The notes below the pieces were generated by a model that saw nothing but the letters and a program-made list of their open reading frames with translations, searched no databases and had not been told where the DNA came from. Positions 1 to 6,013 of a stretch of 8,358 nt of DNA are shown one piece after another. A program made the position numbers and the translations under genes. Location of the stretch: positions 1 to 8,358 of the forward strand of contig JAHJOS010000683.1 in assembly GCA_018820005.1 (NCBI GenBank). Reading direction: 5' to 3'. Within the stretch, counting starts at the first letter, position 1, and each line of letters begins with the position of its first letter. This DNA comes from Alphaproteobacteria bacterium (lineage in GTDB: Bacteria > Pseudomonadota > Alphaproteobacteria > Rhizobiales > Devosiaceae).

Positions 1-1376
1 CCAGCATTGAAGAGGCGGTGGGCGCCTTCAGCCTGCTGCGCGAATTTTTCGAAGGTGCCATCGTCGTGGATGCGCAGACCCGCATCACCTGGATGGATGC
101 GCGCTATCGCGAACTGCTCAAGCTCAGCCCCAGCTTCGACCCGATCGGTCTGGCCGTCGAAGATGTGATCCCTCACTCCCTGCTCAGGCGCGTGGTGGAG
201 TCCGGGCGCCCCATCCTGCTCGATATCATGAACTTTGATGACCGCCAGTTCGTGGTGTGCCGCATTCCCCTCAAGGATGCTGCCGGGGCAGTCGATGGTG
301 CCATAGGCTTCGTATTCTACGACAATGTCGACTACCTCGCCCCGATCCTCGACAAGTTCGAATCTCTGCACCGCCAGCTGACCCGCGCCCAGGCAGCGCT
401 GACGCGCGAGCGTCAGACCAAATATTCGCTGTCGAGTTTTGTGGGGCAAAGCGAACCCGTCAGGGAGCTAAAGGCCATGGTCCGCCGCTTTGCCCTGCGC
501 GACGGTGCCGCGCTGATCCTGGGCGAGACTGGAACGGGCAAGGAATTGCTGGCCCATGCCATCCACCAGCAATCGGACCGCGCCGACGCCCCCTTCGTGG
601 CGGTCAATATCGCGGCAGTGCCCGAGGCCCTGCTGGAGGCCGAGTTCTTCGGCGTCGCCCCGGGCGCCTTCACCGGCGCCGACAGGAAGCCGCGCAAGGG
701 CAAATTTGAGCTGGCCCATGGCGGTACGCTGTTTCTCGACGAAATCGGCGACATGCCGGCCGGTATCCAGGCCAAATTTCTGCGCGTGCTGCAGGAAGGC
801 GAGATCGAGGCGCTGGGTTCCAACACGGTCAAGAAGGTGGATGTCCGCATCATCGCCGCGACGTCGCAGGACCTTGAAGCCAAGATCGCCGACAAGAGCT
901 TTCGCGCCGATCTCTATTATCGCATCGCCGTGCTGACCGTACATGTGCCGCCCTTGCGTGACCGCCGCGAGGATATGTCCATGCTCTGCGAGGTGTTGCT
1001 GGAACAGACCATGCGCGCCGCCGATGAGCGTGGCTGGGTCATCACCCCCGAGGCAATCCGCCTGCTGCAGGCGCACTCATGGCCGGGAAATGTGCGCGAA
1101 CTGCGCAATGTGCTCGAACGCGCGGCCGCGCTGGCGCCCAGCGAGGTGCTCGATGCAGAAGTCATCAATCGCGCCATGCCGCCGGGTTCGGTTCGCCACA
1201 GTGGTACGTCAAGCGGCACACAGGCCCTGGCCCACACCGTTGCCGATACAGAGCGGCAGGCAATCATCGACGCGCTGGCCGCCACCGGCGGACAGAAATC
1301 GGCGGCTGCCCTGCGCCTTGGGGTGTCGCGCAGCCAGTTTTACGAGAAACTCAAGCGCTACAATATCGAAGAGTGA
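1..1376 (+). CDS. Sigma-54-dependent transcriptional activator (PAS, AAA+, Fis HTH), 5' end cut by window
   Basis: This is a bacterial enhancer-binding protein that would use ATP hydrolysis to open RpoN-holoenzyme promoters. The frame is open to the left edge (codons from position 3 read SIEEAVGAFSLL), so the true start is probably outside. The first in-window candidate, GTG at 18, lacks a well-spaced ribosome site. Counting from that GTG: PAS-like sensor about residues 8-105, a short coiled linker 110-135, then the AAA+ domain. The AAA+ domain has Walker A GETGTGKE (169-176), the sigma-54 contact loop GAFTGA (216-221), Walker B LFLDEIGD (238-245), the FRADLYYRI arginine-finger region (295-303) and WPGNVRELRN (355-364). 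A Fis-type helix-turn-helix follows at about 410-447. There is no receiver domain, so a small-molecule signal is more likely than phosphorylation. It sits directly upstream of a sigma-54 promoter and hbdH. RpoN activators of 3-hydroxybutyrate use (HbcR/PA2005 of Pseudomonas, from memory) have this architecture; orthology is inferred. Confidence 0.93.
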   Translation, partial: SIEEAVGAFSLLREFFEGAIVVDAQTRITWMDARYRELLKLSPSFDPIGLAVEDVIPHSLLRRVVESGRPILLDIMNFDDRQFVVCRIPLKDAAGAVDGAIGFVFYDNVDYLAPILDKFESLHRQLTRAQAALTRERQTKYSLSSFVGQSEPVRELKAMVRRFALRDGAALILGETGTGKELLAHAIHQQSDRADAPFVAVNIAAVPEALLEAEFFGVAPGAFTGADRKPRKGKFELAHGGTLFLDEIGDMPAGIQAKFLRVLQEGEIEALGSNTVKKVDVRIIAATSQDLEAKIADKSFRADLYYRIAVLTVHVPPLRDRREDMSMLCEVLLEQTMRAADERGWVITPEAIRLLQAHSWPGNVRELRNVLERAAALAPSEVLDAEVINRAMPPGSVRHSGTSSGTQALAHTVADTERQAIIDALAATGGQKSAAALRLGVSRSQFYEKLKRYNIEE

Positions 1377-1377
1377 C

Positions 1378-1426
1378 TGTCCGGATATTCGGACTATGTC
1401 CGATATTCCGGACATTTCGTCCGGAC
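1378..1426. promoter_or_regulatory. Clustered GTCCG/CGGAC dyads, probable upstream activator sites
   Basis: The region starts two bases after the activator stop codon. It contains GTCCG-N6-CGGAC at 1379-1394 and again at 1398-1413 (the second extends to ATGTCCG/CGGACAT), followed by GTCCGGAC at 1419-1426. The half-sites GTCCG and CGGAC thus occur six times in 48 bases, with dyad starts 19 and 21 bases apart, close to two helical turns. Relative to the predicted start of transcription near 1493, their centres fall at roughly -106, -87 and -70. This is the usual distance for enhancer sites of sigma-54 activators. The natural candidate to bind is the adjacent activator. The inverted repeats could also fold in RNA (stem 1407-1413 with 1419-1425), but no U-run follows, so a terminator is less likely. 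Confidence 0.75.
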
Positions 1427-1465
1427 AATGCGTCGGGAAACCCCGCGAAACCAGCGTTTTTGCAC

Positions 1466-1481
1466 TTGGCACGGAACTTGA
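1466..1481 (+). promoter_or_regulatory. Sigma-54 (-24/-12) promoter of the hbdH-transporter operon
   Basis: The sequence TTGGCACGGAACTTGA matches the RpoN consensus TGGCACG-N4-TTGC(A/T) in the whole -24 block and in TTG of the -12 block, with correct spacing (GG, ten bases, then the -12 pair). The one deviation is at the -12 pair, which is GA (1480-1481) instead of GC. Transcription would start near 1493, about 41 bases before the hbdH ATG. The presence of a sigma-54 activator gene and clustered dyads immediately upstream makes a chance match unlikely. Confidence 0.8.
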
Positions 1482-1513
1482 AAGAGAAAGGGCAAAATCA
1501 AGCGGATCAAGAA

Positions 1514-1523
1514 GGTCCGGACC
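1514..1523. promoter_or_regulatory. Palindrome GGTCCGGACC in the predicted hbdH leader, possible operator
   Basis: This is a perfect 10-base palindrome that contains the same GTCCGGAC core as 1419-1426. It lies downstream of the predicted transcription start (about +22 to +31) and just before the hbdH ribosome site (purine-rich AGGGTGGGG, 1524-1532). Its position would suit a regulator-bound downstream site or a leader element affecting ribosome access. Function is inferred from sequence identity with the upstream cluster. Confidence 0.5.
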
Positions 1524-1533
1524 AGGGTGGGGT

Positions 1534-2313
1534 ATGAACAAAAAGCGCGTGGCATTGGTCACCGGCTCAACGACCGGCATTGGCCTGTCGATCGCCAGCA
1601 GATTTGCGGCGATGGGCTATGATGTGGCCATCAACAGCTTTGAGCCGGAGCAGGCCGTCAGCGCGGCACTGCACGAGGTCGCTGCCACCGGCGCAACGGT
1701 GCGCTATTTTCAATCCGACCTGGCAGAGGCCGGCGGCGGCTTCGATCTGGTGGGTGACGTCATTGCCGCCTTCGGCCAATTGGACGTTCTGGTCAACAAT
1801 GCCGGCGTCCAAAAGGTGGCACCAATCGAGGAATTTCCGCCGCACGACTGGCACCGCATCGTGGCGATCAGTCTGGATTCGGCCTTTCACACCATCCGCG
1901 CTGCGCTGCCGGGCATGACCACGCGCGGCTGGGGCCGCATCATCAATATCGCGTCGGCCCATGGCCTGCGCGCTTCCCCGTTCAAATCGGCCTATGTGGC
2001 CACCAAGCACGCCGTGGTGGGGCTTACCAAAACCGTAGCGCTGGAAACCGCTGAAAAAGGCGTCACCGTAAACGCCATCTGTCCGGGCTATGTCTGGACG
2101 CCGCTGGTTGCCGCTCAGGTGGCCGATCAGGCCAGGGTCCATGCCATGAGCGAGGAACAGGTGATGCGCGAAGTCTTCCTCGCCCCCCAGCCGACCCGCC
2201 AGTTCGTGCAGCCCGAGGAGATTGCCGAGATGGCCGCCTATCTCTGCGGTGACCTTGCCCGGTCCATTACCGGCGCCGCCATTTCGATCGACGGCGGGTG
2301 GACCGCCAAATGA
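1534..2313 (+). CDS. hbdH: D-3-hydroxybutyrate dehydrogenase (EC 1.1.1.30), SDR family
   Basis: This NAD-dependent cytoplasmic enzyme interconverts (R)-3-hydroxybutyrate and acetoacetate, the entry step for using polyhydroxybutyrate monomers. The protein has 259 residues, as expected for the family (about 260). It shows the cofactor motif TGSTTGIG (10-17), NNAG (88-91), and the catalytic serine, tyrosine and lysine at S141, Y154 and K158. The substrate-pocket residues described for Pseudomonas fragi HBDH are all present with an offset of one: Q93, H143, K151, Q195 and W256. CPGYVWTPLV (183-192), QPTRQF (219-224) and the ending GGWTAK are also typical of HBDH rather than of generic SDRs. The ATG at 1534 was chosen because the purine-rich AGGGTGGGG immediately precedes it and homology starts there. 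A longer upstream reading in this frame overlaps the regulator and is not credible. It is the first gene of the operon; its stop overlaps the next start (ATGA). Confidence 0.95.
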   Translation: MNKKRVALVTGSTTGIGLSIASRFAAMGYDVAINSFEPEQAVSAALHEVAATGATVRYFQSDLAEAGGGFDLVGDVIAAFGQLDVLVNNAGVQKVAPIEEFPPHDWHRIVAISLDSAFHTIRAALPGMTTRGWGRIINIASAHGLRASPFKSAYVATKHAVVGLTKTVALETAEKGVTVNAICPGYVWTPLVAAQVADQARVHAMSEEQVMREVFLAPQPTRQFVQPEEIAEMAAYLCGDLARSITGAAISIDGGWTAK

Positions 2314-3101
2314 GCGAGGCCAGCAACCAGACCCAACCCGGCGCTGCCGGCAGCGACATCATCCTTTCCGCGCGCGGGCTCACCAAACGTTTCGCGGGCT
2401 TTGTGGCCGTCAACGGCGTCGATCTCGATATCAGGCGCGGCACCATACACGCACTCATTGGCCCCAATGGCGCGGGCAAGACCACCTGCTTCAATCTCTT
2501 GACCAAATTCCTGCAGCCCAGTGCCGGCACGATCACACTGAACGGCCAGGATATCACGCGTCAGTCCGCGGCCGACATTTCGCGCCTGGGTTTGGTGCGC
2601 TCGTTCCAGATTTCAGCTGTGTTTCCGCAACTGACCGTTCTGGAGAATGTGCGCATTGCGCTGCAGCGCCGCCGTGGCGACAGCTTCGACTTCTGGCGCC
2701 CGCAAAAGGTTCTTTCTGCCTTTGATGACGAGGCGGCGGCCCGGGTCAATGAGGTGGGGCTGTCGCGCCACCTGCATGAGCCCGCAGGCGAGCTCAGCTA
2801 TGGTCGCAAGCGGGCGCTCGAAATTGCCACGACCCTGGCGCTGGAGCCAGAAATGCTGCTGCTGGACGAGCCTATGGCCGGCATGGCGCAGGCCGATGTC
2901 GGGCTCATTTCGGCACTGATCCGCAAGATTTCTGCCAATCGCACCATTCTGATGGTGGAACACAATCTGTCGGTGGTCGCGGACCTCTCCGACCATATCA
3001 CCGTGCTGGCACGTGGCCAGGTGCTGGCCGAGGGCACCTATGCGCAGGTTTCGAAGGATGAGCGTGTGGTTGAAGCCTATATTGGAGCCGGTCATGCGTG
3101 A
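2310..3101 (+). CDS. livG: ABC transporter ATP-binding protein, LivG-type (HAAT family)
   Basis: This is one of two ATPase subunits that power a branched-chain-amino-acid-type (HAAT) importer at the inner membrane. The protein has 263 residues from the ATG at 2310, which overlaps the hbdH stop by four bases (ATGA) and has GGTGGA seven bases upstream. An in-frame GTG at 2298 is less likely. Motifs in order: Walker A GPNGAGKTT (51-59), Q-loop glutamine in RSFQ (Q100), ABC signature LSYGR (162-166), Walker B MLLLDEP (182-188) and H-loop histidine in VEHN (H218). LSYG and the ending AEGTY..V..AYIG are typical of LivG. The N-terminus carries about 15 extra polar residues before the fold begins. 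The symbol denotes family only; the cargo need not be an amino acid. Confidence 0.92.
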   Translation: MSEASNQTQPGAAGSDIILSARGLTKRFAGFVAVNGVDLDIRRGTIHALIGPNGAGKTTCFNLLTKFLQPSAGTITLNGQDITRQSAADISRLGLVRSFQISAVFPQLTVLENVRIALQRRRGDSFDFWRPQKVLSAFDDEAAARVNEVGLSRHLHEPAGELSYGRKRALEIATTLALEPEMLLLDEPMAGMAQADVGLISALIRKISANRTILMVEHNLSVVADLSDHITVLARGQVLAEGTYAQVSKDERVVEAYIGAGHA

Positions 3102-3819
3102 GGCCACTGCCATGAGCGCCGTGCCGCTGCTTGCCATACGCGATCTCAATGGCTGGTACGATGAAAGCCATGTGCTGCATGGCATCAGTTTTGACGTGCG
3201 ACCAGGCGAGGTCGTAACCCTGCTTGGCCGCAATGGCGCAGGCAAGACCACCACGCTGCGGGCCATCATGGGCATTCTGGCCAAGCGAACCGGCTCGGTG
3301 CAGTTTGAAGGCAGCGAGCTGATCGGCCAGCAACCGCGCGCGATCGCCCGACGGGGCATCGCCTTTTGCCCCGAAGAACGCGGCATCTTTTCCAGCCTGT
3401 CGGTAGATGAAAACCTGATGCTGCCCCCAGAGGTCAAGCCGGGCGGACTGAGCCGCGAGGCGGTGCTCGAGATGTTCCCCAATCTGCGCGAGCGGCTGGG
3501 TAGCCAGGGCACCAAGCTTTCCGGCGGCGAACAGCAGATGCTCGCCATCGGCCGCATCCTGCGCACTGGCGCCAAATTCCTGCTGCTCGACGAACCCACC
3601 GAGGGCCTCGCCCCGGTTATCGTCCAGCAGATCGGCCGCACGTTGATCCAACTGAAAAATCAGGGGTTTACCATCGTTCTGGTGGAACAGAATTTCCGCT
3701 TCGCGGCTTCGGTCGCGGATCGGCACTACGTGGTCGAACAGGGACGGGTGATCGACACCATCCCCAATGCCGACCTCGATGCGAACATCGACAAGCTGCA
3801 CGCCTATCTGGGCGTCTAG
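3094..3819 (+). CDS. livF: ABC transporter ATP-binding protein, LivF-type (HAAT family)
   Basis: This is the second ATPase of the importer, expected to pair with the LivG-type subunit. It has 241 residues from the ATG at 3094, which overlaps the livG end by eight bases and has GGAG six bases upstream. An ATG at 3112, also with a purine stretch, would give a protein six residues shorter and cannot be excluded. Motifs: Walker A GRNGAGKTT (45-53), signature LSGGEQQ (142-148) and Walker B FLLLDEP (162-168). As is normal for LivF, the Q-loop region reads CPEERGIF (92-99) and the switch histidine is replaced by glutamine in VEQN (Q199), so the two ATPases are not equivalent. A 40-base gap separates it from the binding-protein gene. 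Confidence 0.92.
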   Translation: MREATAMSAVPLLAIRDLNGWYDESHVLHGISFDVRPGEVVTLLGRNGAGKTTTLRAIMGILAKRTGSVQFEGSELIGQQPRAIARRGIAFCPEERGIFSSLSVDENLMLPPEVKPGGLSREAVLEMFPNLRERLGSQGTKLSGGEQQMLAIGRILRTGAKFLLLDEPTEGLAPVIVQQIGRTLIQLKNQGFTIVLVEQNFRFAASVADRHYVVEQGRVIDTIPNADLDANIDKLHAYLGV

Positions 3820-3859
3820 CACCAAGCCGCAAGGCACATCTCGGGAGGAGAACCGAACC

Positions 3860-5056
3860 ATGAAACTACCAATTCTGATCCTGGCGACCGCCGCCAGTCT
3901 GCTGATGGCAGGTACTGCCATGGCTACCGACATCAAGATCGGTGTCCTCAATGACCGCTCCGGCACCTATGCCGATCTGTCCGGCGAAGGCTCGGTGATT
4001 GCTGCGCGCATGGCCGTCGAGGATTTCGACGCCGCCACCAAGGGCATCAATGTCGAGATCGTCTCGGCCGATCACCAGAACAAGCCCGACATTGCATCCA
4101 CTATCGCCCGCGAATGGTACGATCAGGACGGCGTCGACATGATCGCCGACGTGCCGACCTCTTCGGCGGCCTTTGCCGTCAATGATGTCACCCGTGACAA
4201 GAACAAGATCTTCATGGATTCGGGCGCCGGCTCTGCCGACCTGACCGGCTCCAAATGCTCGCCCAATACCGTGCACTGGACCTATGACACCTGGGCCCTG
4301 GCCCATGGCACGGGCAGCGCGATGGTGCAGGAGGGCTTCAAGAAATGGTTCTTCATCACCGCCGACTATGCTTTCGGCCAGGCGCTGGAAAAAGATACTT
4401 CGGCTGTTGTTACCGCCGCAGGCGGTGAAGTGCTTGGCGCTGTGCGCCATCCCTTCCCCGGCACCGATTTCTCGTCCTATCTGCTGCAGGCCCAGGCCTC
4501 AGGCGCCCAGGTGATCGGCCTGGCCAATGCCGGCGGCGACACCGTCAATACCATCAAGCAGGCGGCCGAATTCGGCATCACCCAGGCCGGCCAGTCTCTG
4601 GCAGGACTGCTGATCTTCATCACCGACGTGCATGCCCTTGGGCTTGAGACTGCCCAGGGCCTGGTGCTGACAGAAGCCTTCTATTGGGACCTCAACGACG
4701 AGACACGCGCCTGGTCCAAGCGTTTCGCCGAGCAGAATGGCGGCAACATGCCCACCATGGTGCAGGCCGGCGTTTATGGCAGCGTGCTGCACTATCTCAA
4801 GGCCGTGGAGGCGACAGGTGGCAAGGACACTGCTGCCCTGATGGACTGGATGAAAGCCAATCCAAGCCAGGATCCGCTGTTTGGCGAAGGCACGATCCGC
4901 GCCGATGGCCGGCACGTCCATGACATGTACCTGTTCAAGGTCAAGTCGCCGGCTGAATCCAAGGGTCCCTGGGACTACTACAATCTGATGGCAACCATTC
5001 CCGCCAAGGACGCCTTCCGTCCGCTGGCTGAGGGCGGCTGCGATCTGGTCAAGTAA
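3860..5056 (+). CDS. Periplasmic substrate-binding protein of HAAT ABC transporter (LivK-type)
   Basis: This is the secreted receptor that captures the transported solute in the periplasm. The protein has 398 residues. An N-terminal signal peptide (about 1-22, hydrophobic core LPILILATAASLLM, cleavage after AMA) is followed by a Periplasmic_binding_6-type fold starting TDIKIGVLNDRSGTYADLSG. TYDTWALAHGTG (141-152) and ITADYAFGQALE (166-177) are characteristic of a large alphaproteobacterial subgroup of these receptors. The only two cysteines, C133 and C394, could form a disulphide. A strong ribosome site GGGAGGAG (3843-3850) lies nine bases before the ATG, consistent with the high expression binding proteins need. 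A hairpin follows the stop. Substrate cannot be assigned from sequence. Co-transcription with hbdH suggests a hydroxy- or keto-acid, but amides, amino acids and aromatic acids are carried by relatives. Confidence 0.9.
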   Translation: MKLPILILATAASLLMAGTAMATDIKIGVLNDRSGTYADLSGEGSVIAARMAVEDFDAATKGINVEIVSADHQNKPDIASTIAREWYDQDGVDMIADVPTSSAAFAVNDVTRDKNKIFMDSGAGSADLTGSKCSPNTVHWTYDTWALAHGTGSAMVQEGFKKWFFITADYAFGQALEKDTSAVVTAAGGEVLGAVRHPFPGTDFSSYLLQAQASGAQVIGLANAGGDTVNTIKQAAEFGITQAGQSLAGLLIFITDVHALGLETAQGLVLTEAFYWDLNDETRAWSKRFAEQNGGNMPTMVQAGVYGSVLHYLKAVEATGGKDTAALMDWMKANPSQDPLFGEGTIRADGRHVHDMYLFKVKSPAESKGPWDYYNLMATIPAKDAFRPLAEGGCDLVK

Positions 5057-5063
5057 TGCCATC

Positions 5064-5090
5064 GGGCGCTCCGGCCCTGCCGGGGCGCCC
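5064..5090 (+). other. Strong intercistronic RNA hairpin after the binding-protein gene
   Basis: The stem has twelve base pairs: GGGCGC at 5064-5069 pairs with GCGCCC at 5085-5090, then one T/G wobble, then CCGGC at 5071-5075 pairs with GCCGG at 5079-5083. The loop is three bases (5076-5078). It begins eight bases after the binding-protein stop codon. AATTATCC follows, not a U-run, so it is a poor intrinsic terminator. Hairpins here commonly protect the upstream message and lower downstream expression in binding-protein operons; that role is inferred. Confidence 0.7.
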
Positions 5091-5125
5091 AATTATCCAG
5101 GCCAAAAGAGAGACCGGATTTTTCA

Positions 5126-6013
5126 ATGTTTGAGCTTTTGGGGATACCGCCACAGGCCCTGTTTGGCCAGCTGCTGCTGGGGCTGATCAACGGGTCGTTC
5201 TATGCGCTGCTGAGCCTGGGGCTCGCCGTCATCTTCGGGCTCCTCAACATCATCAATTTCAGCCATGGCGCCCAATACATGATGGGCGCGTTCGTGGCCT
5301 GGATGCTGATGACCTATGCCGGCATCAACTACTGGTGGGCATTGCTGATCGTGCCCATCGTGGTGGGCGCCACCGGCGTTGTCATCGAGCGGGTGATGAT
5401 AGCGCGCCTCTACCACCTCGATCACCTCTATGGCCTGCTGCTGACCTTTGGCCTGGCGCTGATCATCCAGGGCCTGTTCCGCAACCAATATGGCGTTTCG
5501 GGGCTGCCCTATTCTATCCCGACAGAACTCTCGGGCGGCACCAACCTGGGCTTCATGTTCCTGCCCAATTACCGCGCCTGGGTGGTTGTCGCCTCCGCCG
5601 TTGTCTGCTTTGGCACCTGGTTTGCAATCGAAAAAACCAAACTGGGCGCCTATCTGCGCGCCGCCACCGAAAATCCCGTTCTGGTGGGCGCATTTGGCAT
5701 CAATGTCCCGCGCATGATTACGCTGACCTATGGGTTCGGCGTCGCGCTGGCGGCATTGGCCGGCGTGCTCGCTGCCCCGATCTACTCGGTCAATCCCAAC
5801 ATGGGTGCCGATCTGATTATCGTCGTGTTTGCCGTGGTGGTGATTGGCGGCATGGGCTCGATCCTGGGCGCCATATTGACCGGCTTTGGCCTGGGCATCG
5901 TCGAAGGCCTGACGCGGGTCTTTTATCCGGAAGCGTCGTCGGTGGTGATCTTTGTCATCATGGCCCTTGTGCTGCTGGTCAAGCCAGCTGGCCTGTTTGG
6001 AAGGACAGCGTGA
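5126..6013 (+). CDS. livH: ABC transporter permease, LivH-type (HAAT family)
   Basis: This is an integral inner-membrane subunit that forms half of the importer's channel. It has 295 residues, typical of LivH, and is almost wholly hydrophobic, with about eight predicted membrane segments. INFSHGAQYMMGAF (43-56) is the LivH version of the family signature near the N-terminus. TKLGAYLRAATENP (171-184) is the cytoplasmic loop expected to contact an ATPase, and GGMGSILGAI (241-250) and KPAGLFGR (286-293) are conserved C-terminal blocks. The start at 5126 fits the usual short N-terminus before the first membrane segment, but the nearest purine stretch, GAGAG at 5108-5112, is 13 bases away, so initiation may be weak. 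It is separated from the binding-protein gene by 69 bases containing the hairpin. It overlaps the next gene by one base (TGATG). Confidence 0.92.
   Translation: MFELLGIPPQALFGQLLLGLINGSFYALLSLGLAVIFGLLNIINFSHGAQYMMGAFVAWMLMTYAGINYWWALLIVPIVVGATGVVIERVMIARLYHLDHLYGLLLTFGLALIIQGLFRNQYGVSGLPYSIPTELSGGTNLGFMFLPNYRAWVVVASAVVCFGTWFAIEKTKLGAYLRAATENPVLVGAFGINVPRMITLTYGFGVALAALAGVLAAPIYSVNPNMGADLIIVVFAVVVIGGMGSILGAILTGFGLGIVEGLTRVFYPEASSVVIFVIMALVLLVKPAGLFGRTA

Noticed and set aside
1407..1425. Stem-loop as intrinsic terminator of the activator gene
   Set aside because: The stem (7 pairs, loop of 5) is real, but no U-run follows, and the repeats fit a protein-binding dyad array better.
1497..1511. 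Tandem ATCAAG-CGG-ATCAAG in the hbdH leader
   Set aside because: Two copies of a six-base unit are too short to separate from chance; it partly resembles an IHF half-site but lacks the rest of that consensus and lies downstream of the promoter.
943..1533. Possible long N-terminal extension of the hydroxybutyrate dehydrogenase
   Set aside because: The frame stays open upstream of 1534 but overlaps the regulator, and would run across the promoter and enhancer region. SDR homology begins exactly at the ATG at 1534, and the protein then has the normal family length.
2613..3641. Long minus-strand open frame (342 codons) opposite livG/livF
   Set aside because: It lies antisense to two ATPases with every expected motif, has no ribosome site and no family-like pattern. 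GC-rich codon use creates such shadow frames.
3094..3819. LivF-type ATPase lacking the usual switch histidine and Q-loop glutamine
   Set aside because: Glutamine in VEQN and the PEE..IF version of the Q-loop are normal for LivF proteins, so this is not a defect.
2998..3966. Minus-strand open frame (322 codons) opposite livF and the binding-protein start
   Set aside because: It spans antisense through a real gene, an intergenic ribosome site and a signal peptide; its composition is that of a shadow frame.
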